The notes: a model not told the origin generated them from the letters alone. 64,000 nucleotides of DNA from Arthrobacter endolithicus (GCF_026627425.1 NZ_JAPNLH010000001.1:1-64000), one strand, 5' to 3'. Positions 43,179 to 52,247 are shown, counted from the stretch's first letter. Numbers and translations are program-made.

Positions 43179-44389
43179 AAGTTTCACAGGCCCTGAAACT
43201 TGTCTCGATCAAGCCGCCCTCGGGTAGCCGGACCAGCCGGCGGCTGGAGCGGTGCCGGACCATCGATGATGTTCGGCTGGCCGCCAAACGCCGCTTGCCG
43301 CGGCCTGTCTTCGACTATGTCGACGGCGGAGCGGACAGTGAGGACTCGTTGCGGAACAACACAGACGCACTGGGTCGCTACCATTACCTTCCCAGAGTCC
43401 TGACCGATGTAGGCAACCCGGACCTTTCCGCTACGATCCTGGGGCGTAAAACCGCCGTCCCCCTGGGTTTTGCGCCCACCGGCTACACCAGAATGATCGA
43501 TCCGCGCGGTGAGCCTGCCGTCGCGCGGGCGGCCGCAAGGGCGGGCATTCCTTATGTTCTCTCCACTATGGCCAGCACGTCATTAGAGGATTTGGCCGAA
43601 GCCGAAGGCGTGAACTCTGCGGACCTCTGGTTTCAGCTGTATGTCTGGAAAGATCGTGCCCTGACGCTCGAGCTGGTCAGGCGGGCGTGGGCCAGTGGGT
43701 ACCGCGTGCTGGAAGTCGCCGTGGATACGGCGGTCACCGGTAATAGGTTACGTGACGTGAGAAATGGCCTGACCATTCCCCCAGCTCTCTCGCTGAGGAG
43801 CCTGGCGGACATTGGCAGCCGACCCGGATACTGGGCGGGCATGCTGGCTGGTCCGGCCCTGACATTTGCCAATGTGGAGGGCCGGTCCAGCGGCTACAGC
43901 GTTGATAACATCGGCCGACAGTTTGACCCCGGCGTGACGTGGGAGGACCTGGACACCCTGCGTCAGGCGTGGCCCGGCAAGCTGGTCCTGAAGGGGCCGA
44001 TCGGCCCCGCTGACGCCAAACGCGCCCAGAGCCTGGGCGTGGACGGTGTGCATTTGTCCAACCATGGAGGCAGGCAGCTCGACCGGACCCTGGCCCCGGT
44101 GGAACTTGTTCGGCCGGTCCGGGCCGCCGTCGGCGAAGATTTCGCCATTCTGGTGGATTCGGGCATCCGGCATGGTTCGGACGTCGCCACCGCCATCGCC
44201 CTTGGAGCTGACGCCTGCATGGTGGGGCGCGCCTACCTGTGGGGGCTGGTGGCCGGCGGCCAGGAGGGGGTGGAACATGTTGCGGACCTGCTCACCGGTC
44301 AGTTCCGTCGGACACTCCAATTGCTGGGAATGGCCAGCGTCGAGGAGCTGCGTGCAGCCGGACCAGGCCTACTGGCACAGCGCTGCTGA
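43175..44389 (+). CDS. FMN-dependent alpha-hydroxy-acid oxidase/dehydrogenase
   Basis: A 404-residue member of the lactate/glycolate/mandelate oxidase family: RRLPRPVFDYVDGGADSE at the N-terminus, PLGFAPTGYTRM, LVLKGPIGPADAKRA, and the active-site loop GVHLSNHGGRQLD with the catalytic His, followed by ILVDSGIRHGSDV. Such enzymes oxidise (S)-2-hydroxy acids to 2-oxo acids. ATGA overlap with iclR. Next to an FAD oxidase of the opposite typical stereospecificity. Confidence 0.9.
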   Translation: MKVSQALKLVSIKPPSGSRTSRRLERCRTIDDVRLAAKRRLPRPVFDYVDGGADSEDSLRNNTDALGRYHYLPRVLTDVGNPDLSATILGRKTAVPLGFAPTGYTRMIDPRGEPAVARAAARAGIPYVLSTMASTSLEDLAEAEGVNSADLWFQLYVWKDRALTLELVRRAWASGYRVLEVAVDTAVTGNRLRDVRNGLTIPPALSLRSLADIGSRPGYWAGMLAGPALTFANVEGRSSGYSVDNIGRQFDPGVTWEDLDTLRQAWPGKLVLKGPIGPADAKRAQSLGVDGVHLSNHGGRQLDRTLAPVELVRPVRAAVGEDFAILVDSGIRHGSDVATAIALGADACMVGRAYLWGLVAGGQEGVEHVADLLTGQFRRTLQLLGMASVEELRAAGPGLLAQRC

Positions 44390-44486
44390 GGGCACTACCG
44401 GTCCTCTGTCTGCCTTCGAAGCGCGGCGGTCGGAGCCCCTGGCGGGAAACGCCTGCAGTATCCAACGAAACCGAAAGAGGGAAAGC

Positions 44487-45878
44487 ATGGATGTCGTCCA
44501 CCACTTGTCCGCAGCGTTGCCCGGCCTGGTACAGACTGATCCTTCGGTCTTGCAGATGTACCGGGCGGACCGCTCCGGCCATCTGGCCTCCGGCACGGCT
44601 CTGGCGGTGGTGCAGGCCCGCACCGTCGACGATGTGCAGACTGTGTGCAGAATTGCCCACGAGCATCGCACCCCAGTGGTCACCAGAGGCGCCGGCACCG
44701 GCCTCTCCGGCGGCGCCATTGCCGGAGCCGGTGAAATTATCCTCTCCACGACGTCCATGACGCGGATTTTGGAGGTGTCACCCGATAACCGGCTTGCCGT
44801 CGTCGAGCCCGGCATCCTCAACGGTGACCTGAACCGTGAACTGGCAAAGCAGGGCATGTGGTGGCCGCCGGATCCAGCCAGCAAGGACATCTCAACCGTT
44901 GGCGGGAATATCGCGATGAATTCCGGCGGCCTGCTGTGCGCCAAATACGGCGTCACCCGCGAAGCCGTCCTGGCACTGAAGGTCGTCCTGGCTGACGGCC
45001 AGCTGATTTCGGTGGGACACCGGACGGTCAAGGGGGTCACCGGCTACGATGTGTGTGCGTTGATGGTCGGCTCCGAGGGTACCTTGGGCGTGATTGTGGA
45101 GGCCACGCTGAAACTGCGTTCTCTGGTAACCGGCACGGTGGCCACTATTGCCGCCTTCTTCGATTCGGTCGCCGAGGCCGCTGCGGCCTCGGCCGCCATT
45201 ACGGCCGCCGGACTGCAGCCGGCAATGATGGAGTTGCTGGACCGGCGCACGCTGGAATGTGTGAGCCGCTATACCGGCGTGGACCTCGTCTTACGAGGAA
45301 ATGCGTATTTTCTTCTCCAGTGTGATGGCCCCGGCGCGGAATCAGAGGCCTCGGAGATGGCCGGGATCATCCGCGATGCCGGGGGAAGGGTGGAAATTAC
45401 CACCGACCCGGAGACTGCCAAGGCCCTGGTGGACGTCCGGCGGCAGGTGTTCCCGTCCCTGGAGGCCATGGGGACCTTGCTGGTTGAAGACATCGCCGTG
45501 CCCCGATCTGAAATGACTGAGGCGTTTGCTAAAATCTCCGACCTTGAAGCCAAGTACGGTGTCATGATCCCCACCACGTGCCATGCGGGGGACGGCAATC
45601 TTCACCCGAGCTTCGTCTTCAGTGGTGAATCGGTCCCGGACTCCATTTGGGCCGCCGCAGAGGAACTTTTCGCCCACGCCTTGGCGCTGGGCGGCACGCT
45701 GTCCGGCGAACACGGCATCGGACTTCTTAAACGGCGCTGGCTCGGCGACGAACTCGGCGGCATCCAGCTTGGGCTGCAACGGCAGATCAAGGCGGTCTTT
45801 GACCCGCACAACCTGCTCAACCCCGGCAAGGTGTTTGATCCGGTGCGGGCGCCGCTCGTGGAATCGTCGACTGTCTGA
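44487..45878 (+). CDS. FAD-linked oxidase, GlcD/D-lactate dehydrogenase type
   Basis: A 463-residue protein: PCMH-type FAD domain with TRGAGTGLSGGAI, STVGGNIAMNSGGLLCAKYG, KGVTGYDVCALMVGSEGTLG, and the C-terminal cap ending with HAGDGNLHPSF and SGEHGIGLLKRRWL. Family enzymes oxidise (R)-2-hydroxy acids such as glycolate or D-lactate. The GlcE/GlcF partners are absent, so it is a single-subunit type. GAGGGAAAG upstream. Last catabolic gene in the unit. Confidence 0.9.
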   Translation: MDVVHHLSAALPGLVQTDPSVLQMYRADRSGHLASGTALAVVQARTVDDVQTVCRIAHEHRTPVVTRGAGTGLSGGAIAGAGEIILSTTSMTRILEVSPDNRLAVVEPGILNGDLNRELAKQGMWWPPDPASKDISTVGGNIAMNSGGLLCAKYGVTREAVLALKVVLADGQLISVGHRTVKGVTGYDVCALMVGSEGTLGVIVEATLKLRSLVTGTVATIAAFFDSVAEAAAASAAITAAGLQPAMMELLDRRTLECVSRYTGVDLVLRGNAYFLLQCDGPGAESEASEMAGIIRDAGGRVEITTDPETAKALVDVRRQVFPSLEAMGTLLVEDIAVPRSEMTEAFAKISDLEAKYGVMIPTTCHAGDGNLHPSFVFSGESVPDSIWAAAEELFAHALALGGTLSGEHGIGLLKRRWLGDELGGIQLGLQRQIKAVFDPHNLLNPGKVFDPVRAPLVESSTV

Positions 45879-45890
45879 GGAGTACCCACA

Positions 45891-46835
45891 ATGAACGTCA
45901 CCCTGACGACCAGCGACAGTCGCGAGGCGCTCCGGTTTGAGCGCCGGCTGGCGCATCCGATCGAGCGGGTGTGGCGCGCCGTCGTCCTGCCCGCCGAACT
46001 CGGGCAATGGTTTCCCGCTGCGGCCTACTGGACACCTGAAGCGGGCGAGACCTTTGAAGCGGGAGGACAAACCGGACAGATCACCGAACTCAGCGCGCCG
46101 CAGCTGATCGAATGGACCTTCGGCGGCCAGCTGTTCCGCTTTGAGCTGCACGCGGAGCAGGACGACTGCGTGTTGGTGTTCACCCACATCTTTGACGATG
46201 GTGGGGCTGCAGCCCAGACGGCAGCCGGATGGGCCTGTTACTTCGACCGGCTCGAGCCACACCTCAGCGGGGGTAACCTGTCCGAAGAGAGCGCGCACGC
46301 ACCGATCGGGGAGCGGCACGAGCGCTACGCAGCGCAATTCGGGGTCGATCCCGCTCCCGGCCGCATGTTCGTCGCGGGGCTGGACTTCCGGGACCCCGTC
46401 CTCGAGGACGGCCCGGTACTGCGGCTGGAACGTCGCTACGATCAGCCGATCGAGCGGCTGTGGCAGGCCCTGACCGATCCCGCCGAGCTGCACCAGTGGT
46501 TCCCCGGCGGGCTGGAGGTCGGTGACAGTGAGGCGCCCCGTTTACTGACCGGCTCCTGGCAAGGGGAGGGAACCCTGCGGTTCGAGCTGCGGCCCGAGGG
46601 CACCGGATGCGTGCTCGGGTTCAGCCACACCTTCACCGACCGCGACCAGGCCGCGCTGGCCGGGGCCGGCTGGGACCGCTGTTTCGCCCGCCTGGACGCC
46701 TTACTCGCCGACCAAATGATGAGCGAGGCCGCCTCCCTGGTCAGCTGGCCTGAGGTGCACGAACGACTCGCCGCAAGGTGGAACGTGGACCCCGAAATTG
46801 GGCGCACCGCCTACGCCCAACGCCCTCGCGACTGA
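45891..46835 (+). CDS. Tandem SRPBCC protein, two fused START-like domains
   Basis: A 314-residue protein with two homologous halves. Repeat 1 starts LRFERRLAHPIERVWRAVVL (about 11) and ends with YAAQFGVDPAPGR; repeat 2 starts LRLERRYDQPIERLWQALTD (about 168) and ends LAARWNVDPEIGR. Each has a PAELxQWFP helix and a hotdog-like CVL(V/G)F(T/S)H strand. Function unknown; the family binds hydrophobic ligands. It begins 12 bases after the FAD oxidase stop and could be in that operon. Confidence 0.82.
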   Translation: MNVTLTTSDSREALRFERRLAHPIERVWRAVVLPAELGQWFPAAAYWTPEAGETFEAGGQTGQITELSAPQLIEWTFGGQLFRFELHAEQDDCVLVFTHIFDDGGAAAQTAAGWACYFDRLEPHLSGGNLSEESAHAPIGERHERYAAQFGVDPAPGRMFVAGLDFRDPVLEDGPVLRLERRYDQPIERLWQALTDPAELHQWFPGGLEVGDSEAPRLLTGSWQGEGTLRFELRPEGTGCVLGFSHTFTDRDQAALAGAGWDRCFARLDALLADQMMSEAASLVSWPEVHERLAARWNVDPEIGRTAYAQRPRD

Positions 46836-46927
46836 CGGACGGCGAGGCCCTTATGGGCGCAGAGGCGATGGCAGCCAGCAAGATCCGGCTTCCCAGCATC
46901 AATGGCAGGGCACAGTCGAGCATGCTC

Positions 46928-46976
46928 TGTGCAGTGGCTGTGCAGTGGCTGTGCAGTGGCTGTGCAGTGGCTGTGC
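46928..46976. repeat. Tandem repeat, 11-base unit, 4.5 copies
   Basis: TGTGCAGTGGC is repeated four times without error at 46928, 46939, 46950 and 46961, followed by a partial copy. It lies between two convergent genes, in a 176-base gap otherwise without features. Exact repeats of this kind can expand or contract by slippage. Confidence 0.9.
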
Positions 46977-47011
46977 TGGAAGCTGACGGAGCACTGTCGC
47001 GTACTATGCCG

Positions 47012-48232
47012 TCAGACGATTGCCAGCTGGTCCGCGACGACGCGTCCCCGGTGGATTACGGTTCGATCCGATGGCCGGTCCATGACGGCGGCGCTGACGC
47101 ACTCCCCGGACACCAGCAGAAAGTCGGCGGGATCACCGACGTTGGTACCGGGCCGGTCCGTCACGGAGGCCAGCCGGGGGACCGAGCGGTCCAGGATGGA
47201 TGCCCCGCCAGCCGTGGCCACGGCCAGAGCGTGCTCGATCAGGTGGTCGGAGCGGTAGCCGTTGACAAAGGCCAGCTGCCACGTGCGGTCGAGCATGTCG
47301 GCGTTCCCGTAGGGAGACCAGTAGTCGCGCTGTCCGTCCTGGCCCAAGCCCACCCGGACGCCGGCGTCGGTCAGGTCGGCCAGCGGCAGTTGGAACGGAC
47401 CACCGGGCGCGACGGTAGCCGTCGAGATGTCCAGCTCGGCCCAGGTCTGAATCAACGTGCGGGTGTGGGCCTCGCTGACACCCCAAAGTGGGTAGCCGTG
47501 GGAGATCGTCACATTGCCCTGCATGCCCAGGGCGCGGGTGCGCTCAGCGATCAGCGCGGCGCTGAAGTGCCCTAACTCGCCGGGTTCGTGCAGATGGATG
47601 TCGATGGGCACCTGATATTTTTCGGCCAGGCCGAAGACGATATCCAGATGACGGACGGGATCCTTGTCCAAAGCGCAGGGATCGATGCCGCCCATTACAT
47701 CGGCGCCTGCCTTCAGCGCCTCCTCCATGAGCTCAGCCGTGCCGTTTTCCAGCAATAGTCCGGCCTGCGGGAAGGCGATGATCTTCACCTCGGCCCGATC
47801 CTGGTACATCTGGCGGGCGGCGAGGACGGCCTCGAACTTTTCCATCCCGCAGTCGGTGTCAACCTGGGCGAAGCTGCGCACGCGCGTGGTCCCGCGCTCG
47901 ATCATCATGCGCAGCGCCGTCTGGGCACGCTCGCCGATCGACGTTTCAGCGTCGCGCCAATTGCCGCGGTCGTTGAGCATCATGCCCCACACACCAGGGG
48001 CGCCGGTATGTCCGCGAAAGGGCAGCGCCAACCGGTTGGAGTCAAGATGAACATGGACATCGGAGAAGGACGGCAGCAACAGCCTGCCCCTTCCTTCGAT
48101 CACGATGACACCGGACGGGGACGACGACGGATCGTGCGCGACGACGCTGCCGACCCGGTCATCACTGATCGTGACGTCGGCGGCGGATTGGCCCCAGGGC
48201 CGTACGTTCCTAATAACGGTGGGGTCAGACAT
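47012..48232 (-). CDS. Cytosine-deaminase-like metal-dependent amidohydrolase
   Basis: A 406-residue amidohydrolase. Metal ligands are visible as DVHVHLDS (HxH), DIHLHEPGE, SHGYPLW and GLGQDGQRDYW (Asp). The order fits the CodA/cytosine deaminase branch, which removes amino groups from pyrimidines or related rings. GGAGGTT precedes ATG 48232; a longer frame to 48295 is unlikely. Convergent with the tandem SRPBCC gene. Substrate cannot be read from sequence. Confidence 0.83.
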   Translation of the reverse strand: MSDPTVIRNVRPWGQSAADVTISDDRVGSVVAHDPSSSPSGVIVIEGRGRLLLPSFSDVHVHLDSNRLALPFRGHTGAPGVWGMMLNDRGNWRDAETSIGERAQTALRMMIERGTTRVRSFAQVDTDCGMEKFEAVLAARQMYQDRAEVKIIAFPQAGLLLENGTAELMEEALKAGADVMGGIDPCALDKDPVRHLDIVFGLAEKYQVPIDIHLHEPGELGHFSAALIAERTRALGMQGNVTISHGYPLWGVSEAHTRTLIQTWAELDISTATVAPGGPFQLPLADLTDAGVRVGLGQDGQRDYWSPYGNADMLDRTWQLAFVNGYRSDHLIEHALAVATAGGASILDRSVPRLASVTDRPGTNVGDPADFLLVSGECVSAAVMDRPSDRTVIHRGRVVADQLAIV

Positions 48233-48421
48233 GGGCAACCTCCAGTGGCTTGGCTTTGGATGCCACGGTAGTTCAAGAAGTGCGGGATATTCCATTTAGC
48301 TGCGGGTTTTCTCCCTTCGGGTGAGGGGAATCGGCACGCCGCGGCCAATGATGACCGCAGACCGGGAGCACCGAAGGGTGCCCCCTACCGGTCTGACGCG
48401 CGGCGGACTAGCCTATGGCGC

Positions 48422-48799
48422 ATGGACTGGAAACTTGAACTTGTTTTTGTCCCAGTGTCCGATGTGGACCGTGCCAAGGACTTCTATGTGAATAAGGTTG
48501 GCTTCAACGCCGACTACGATGAACGACCGAGCGAATCGATGCGCTTCGTTCAGCTGACCCCGCCGGGTTCAGCTTGTTCCATCTGCATCGGCGAAGGCCT
48601 CAGTGATGCGGCTCCCGGGACGGCCCCGAATATGCAGATAGTGGTCGACGATATTGAGGCCGCGCATACGCAGCTGAAGAACAGCGGCGTGGAGGTCAGC
48701 GACATCGACGTCCAGGACTGGGGCCACTTCGTGTATTTCGCCGACCCCGACGGCAATAGCTGGTCATTGCAGTACATCCCGAACCGGTCCAAAGGATAG
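48422..48799 (+). CDS. VOC-family (glyoxalase-like) protein
   Basis: A 125-residue single-domain VOC protein: VFVPVSDVDRAKDFYVNKVG at the start and FVYFADPDGNSWSLQYIP at the end. The metal-binding positions typical of glyoxalase I are only partly kept. VOC proteins include dioxygenases, resistance proteins and isomerases; function unknown. Monocistronic; ends before a hairpin shared with the convergent aldo/keto reductase gene. Confidence 0.82.
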   Translation: MDWKLELVFVPVSDVDRAKDFYVNKVGFNADYDERPSESMRFVQLTPPGSACSICIGEGLSDAAPGTAPNMQIVVDDIEAAHTQLKNSGVEVSDIDVQDWGHFVYFADPDGNSWSLQYIPNRSKG

Positions 48800-48807
48800 G
48801 TCTGGTG

Positions 48808-48863
48808 GGATGGGAGGCAGACGCGGTGGTGGTTTAGCCGTCCGGTGTGGGACCCTCCCATCC
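48808..48863. terminator. Candidate bidirectional terminator
   Basis: GGATGGGAGG at 48808-48817 pairs perfectly with CCTCCCATCC at 48854-48863 across a 36-base loop, between the convergent VOC and aldo/keto reductase genes. The long loop makes it a weaker candidate than the 24782 hairpin. Confidence 0.4.
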
Positions 48864-48872
48864 GGCCACAGG

Positions 48873-49919
48873 TCAGCGCCGTCGGCGCTCGGGCGTCAGC
48901 CAGAAATTGCTGAAACCGGCATCATCGGGATTCACATTCATCCCCGGCGGAACGATTTCGTCGATGCGCTCGAGGGTTGACGCGTCAAGCTCGAGCGAAG
49001 CGGCCGCAAGCTGTGACTCAAGCTGGTCCATTGTCCGGGGCCCGATGATCGCGCTTGTGACCGCGGGGTGACGCAGCACGAAAGCGATGGCTAGGTGCAC
49101 CAGCGGGACGCCGAGTTCGTCGGCCAGCGCGCCTAACTTGTCCGCGGCGTCGAACTTGGCGGCTATTTTGGGATTGTCCAGGTCGTAGCGACCAGGATCG
49201 CGATCGCTGCGATGGGTGGCCGGTAGATCCTGTCCCTTGCGGAACTTACCGCTGAGCCATCCGCCCGCCAGCGGGCTCCAGACCAGGGCCCCCATGGCGT
49301 GCCGTTGCGTCGTCGGCAGCAGATCGGCCTCGATGCCTCGAGTGAGCATTGAGTACGGTGGCTGCTCGGTGACGAAGCGAGCCAGGTGGCGCTCACGCGA
49401 AGTCCACTGGGCCTCGACGACCTGCGATGGCTGGAACGTGGACGAGCCGATGTAGCGCACCTTTCCCTGGGTGACCAGATCGGTGAGGGCGCCGAGGCTT
49501 TCCTCAATGTCGGTGTACTCATCGGGACGGTGCATCTGGTAAAGGTCAAGGTAGTCGGTACCGAGCCGGCGCAGCGAATCTTCCACCGAGCGGACAATCC
49601 AGCGGCGCGAACCGCCACGGTAGTTAGGCTGCTGCTTCATGCCGTTGAAAAACTTGGTGGCGAGGATAATGTCTTCTCGCTTGCCGGATTGGGCAATTGC
49701 CTTGCCGACGATCTCCTCCGACTCCCCGAACGAGTAGATATCAGCGGTGTCAATGAAGTTGATGCCGGCATCAAGGGCGCGGTGGATAATGCGGGCCGAA
49801 GCGTCGTGGTCTTTGTTGCCCCAATCGCCGAACATCATGGTGCCGAGGGCGAGGCGGCTGACTTCCACCCCCGTGCGTCCGAGGTAAGTGGTGGGCTGGG
49901 CTGGGCTTTGCTCTGTCAT
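48873..49919 (-). CDS. Aldo/keto reductase
   Basis: A 348-residue AKR: TIM-barrel start YLGRTGVEVSRLALGTMMFG, NFIDTADIYSFGESEEIVGK (active-site Asp and Tyr), DIILATKFF (Lys), and DYLDLYQMHRPDEYTD (His). The C-terminal SAIIGPRTMDQLESQL is the NADP(H)-binding region. Reduces carbonyls with NADPH; close to the YajO/NADP-dependent AKR group. ATG at 49919 is taken, with an in-frame GTG at 49928 as alternative; neither has a strong ribosome binding site. Monocistronic. Confidence 0.88.
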   Translation of the reverse strand: MTEQSPAQPTTYLGRTGVEVSRLALGTMMFGDWGNKDHDASARIIHRALDAGINFIDTADIYSFGESEEIVGKAIAQSGKREDIILATKFFNGMKQQPNYRGGSRRWIVRSVEDSLRRLGTDYLDLYQMHRPDEYTDIEESLGALTDLVTQGKVRYIGSSTFQPSQVVEAQWTSRERHLARFVTEQPPYSMLTRGIEADLLPTTQRHAMGALVWSPLAGGWLSGKFRKGQDLPATHRSDRDPGRYDLDNPKIAAKFDAADKLGALADELGVPLVHLAIAFVLRHPAVTSAIIGPRTMDQLESQLAAASLELDASTLERIDEIVPPGMNVNPDDAGFSNFWLTPERRRR

Positions 49920-50197
49920 GTTTTTCACTTTACGCCTGCGCTCGGCGGGCGGTTTCGGCCAGCTCTACGACCGGGAATTAGTCGTTCTCCCGACCGAAGC
50001 GATGCGCAGCCACACGGCCTTAATGGCCCTCCGGCGATTCAGTGCGGCCAGGCCGGCGTCTTTCATCGGCGAGCCTTCCTGCCGACGGCATCTTCAATGC
50101 TCATGCCCCACTTTAAGAGCCAATCGAGCCCTTCCCTTATCAGGTCAATATGATCTAAAATTTCGAAGATCACACGCTAGAAGTGGAGCCATTTCGC

Positions 50198-51076
50198 ATG
50201 TCCCGCATCCTGCCCTTGGTCGCCGTTCAGGCGCCGCCACGCTTAATCGGCGGAGCGCTCACAGATTTTGCGGCAGAGGTCAGCAAGGCGGTCGCGGACC
50301 ATCCCGGCACTCAGCTTGTTGTCTTCCCGGAGCTGCACCTTTTCGGCGATGGCGAGCCTGACCGGCAGCGCAGCGAGGCACTGCAGGAATCGGCGCAACT
50401 ACTTGACGGGCCGCGGGTCACCGGGCTTAAGGAGATCGCAGCGGATTTTGGGATCTGGCTCATTCCGGGCAGTGTCTGCGAGCGGGGCAACGACGGCCGG
50501 CTGTTCAACACCGCCCTGGTGCTCTCTCCCTCCGGGGAACTGGCCGGTCACTACCGAAAGATTTTCCCGTGGCGCCCCTTTGAGCCCTATGATCCCGGTG
50601 CGCGTTTCAGCACCGTGGATCTCGACGGGATCGGCCGGGTCGGGCTGAACATTTGCTACGACGCGTGGTTCCCCGAGGTTACTCGGCAGCTGGCATGGAT
50701 GGGCGCCGAGGTGATCGTCAACGTCGTCAAAACCACCACGGCGGACCGCGCCCAGGAACTGATTCTCGCCAGGGCCAATGCAATCGTCAATCAGGTGTTC
50801 ATGGTCAGCGTGAATTGCGCCGGTCCCACCGGTCGTGGGGAGTCTCTCATCGTGGACCCCGAGGGGGCGGTCATTGCCAGTGCTCCCGGTATGGAAGCTA
50901 CGATCCTGGCGGCGGAACTCGATCTGGCCGCCGTCGAACGTGTCCGTCAGCAAGGAACAGCAGGCCTGAACCGCATGTGGTCACAGTTCCGTCCCGGCGA
51001 GCCTGCCATTGAGCTCCCCGTGTACCGGGGCCAGATCGATCCAGCCACCTGGACACCCCGCATGCCTACCCCCTAG
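50198..51076 (+). CDS. Carbon-nitrogen hydrolase (nitrilase superfamily)
   Basis: A 292-residue hydrolase with the Glu-Lys-Cys triad: VVFPELHLFGD (Glu), YRKIFPWRPFEPYDPG (Lys) and GLNICYDAWFPEV (Cys). These enzymes cleave amides, ureido groups or nitriles in the cytoplasm. ATG 50198 is chosen, preceded by GGAG at 50185-50188; an in-frame GTG at 50183 is possible. It is not linked to a transporter or regulator; the amidohydrolase at 47012 is on the other strand. Confidence 0.87.
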   Translation: MSRILPLVAVQAPPRLIGGALTDFAAEVSKAVADHPGTQLVVFPELHLFGDGEPDRQRSEALQESAQLLDGPRVTGLKEIAADFGIWLIPGSVCERGNDGRLFNTALVLSPSGELAGHYRKIFPWRPFEPYDPGARFSTVDLDGIGRVGLNICYDAWFPEVTRQLAWMGAEVIVNVVKTTTADRAQELILARANAIVNQVFMVSVNCAGPTGRGESLIVDPEGAVIASAPGMEATILAAELDLAAVERVRQQGTAGLNRMWSQFRPGEPAIELPVYRGQIDPATWTPRMPTP

Positions 51077-51479
51077 AAGTCACCGATGCCAAACACAACC
51101 AACCCTGATCCTTTTCGGTCTGGCCATCTGACCTCGCTGATTATGCTGGGCACTTCGGCGTGATCGCCGGGACCACCGGGGGTGCGTCGCCGTCGACGTA
51201 TCTGGTGAAAAATGTAGGCGTCTGACGCCGGAGGCCGCTGACTAAGGCTTCGTCCACGTCCACGTCCACGTCCAAGGCCGTCTTCGCGTCCGCGTCCGCG
51301 TCGAAGGCCGCGTTCGCGCCCAAAACCTGGTGGCTCATCGTCGGGTTCACCGCCGAAGCCGCCGAGGGCGCCGCATTGATGGCTATTCCCGACTACGCCA
51401 CCTATGAATAGCAAGTCATATGAATAGAAAGTCATCGCTGCGTCCTTCCCGCTGGTTGCGGGCGTGGTGGAGGCGTCCG
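51077..51479 (+). other. Gap with low-complexity and duplicated sequence
   Basis: No clear gene. Bases 51248-51320 hold runs of GTCCAC and GCGTCC hexamers. The frame 51226-51411 (no start codon) would read a Ser/Thr/Ala-rich stretch followed by APKTWWLIVGFTAEAAEGAA and IPDYATYE, perhaps a gene relic. Right after it, TATGAATAGCAAGTCA (51403-51418) is tandemly repeated with one change at 51419-51434. Confidence 0.5.
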
Positions 51480-52235
51480 TTAGCCGCTGTAGCCGTACAT
51501 CAAGGAGCCGGGGGTAGTGAGGATCTCGCCGGACTCGAGCCAGGTCTTCAGGCCGGAAAGGACCATTGGCCAGCCGCCGAAGAGGTGCTCGTCGGCGCCG
51601 TCGCGCATTTGGTCCTGCGTGACGACGAGACGGCAGGAATCGCCGACCGTCTCGATGTCCCAGCTGATCCGGGAGAAGCCTTCGGCCTTGACCTCTTCGC
51701 TGTAGAGCTGGCGCATGCGCTGCACGAGCCGGCGGGGCGGATCCGCCTCCAAGGTCTCGCCCTCCCCGAGAAGTGCGCCGTTGCCGAACATCTGAATGGG
51801 AGAGCCCGGTGTCATGCCGCCGCTGAACTCGGCCCCGAAGTTGTACTTGCTGCGGATGGCGGGGTCGGTAATGGCGTGCCAGAGCAGCTCCGGTGTGGTG
51901 CGGATGTAGATCTCGAATACTTTTTGCATGGTTTTCTCCAAGTCGGACTTGAGGTCACTGAGTCCGGCGGCCCAGGATTCTGCGTACTTGCTCACCCATC
52001 GGTCGTAGATGAGACGGATCGGCACGGCATTGAGGAAGTGAAGCTTTTCCCTCCCGCGCCGTTTGACGACAATGAGTCCGGCGTCTTCGAGCTGCTTGAG
52101 ATGCTTCATCACGCCAAAGCGCGTCATCTCGAAGCGTCCCTCCAGCGCGCCCAGCGTCTGGCCGTCCGCACGATACAGCTCATCGAGCAGGCTGCGCCGG
52201 GTCGGATCGGCAAGGGCTTTGAAAACGGCGTCCAC
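51480..52235 (-). CDS. Fused ArsR HTH - SRPBCC protein
   Basis: A 251-residue protein whose N-terminal 95 residues are an ArsR-type winged helix (FKALADPTRRSLLDELYRAD, FGVMKHLKQLEDAGLIVVKR) and whose remainder is an AHSA1/SRPBCC domain (EIYIRTTPELLWHAITDPAI to GWPMVLSGLKTWLESGEIL). ArsR and SRPBCC are usually adjacent genes, as at 10431-11247 in this window; here they are one polypeptide, so the ligand pocket may control DNA binding directly. The palindrome at 52248 is the likely operator. Confidence 0.85.
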   Translation of the reverse strand: MDAVFKALADPTRRSLLDELYRADGQTLGALEGRFEMTRFGVMKHLKQLEDAGLIVVKRRGREKLHFLNAVPIRLIYDRWVSKYAESWAAGLSDLKSDLEKTMQKVFEIYIRTTPELLWHAITDPAIRSKYNFGAEFSGGMTPGSPIQMFGNGALLGEGETLEADPPRRLVQRMRQLYSEEVKAEGFSRISWDIETVGDSCRLVVTQDQMRDGADEHLFGGWPMVLSGLKTWLESGEILTTPGSLMYGYSG

Positions 52236-52247
52236 AAGACAAACATT

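Noticed and set aside
46928-46976. CRISPR array
   Set aside because: The 11-base units are contiguous with no spacers and no cas genes are in the window.
49990-50110. Short minus-strand frames upstream of the nitrilase-family gene
   Set aside because: Two frames of about 13 and 33 codons overlap by ATGA but show no recognisable family and no convincing promoter.
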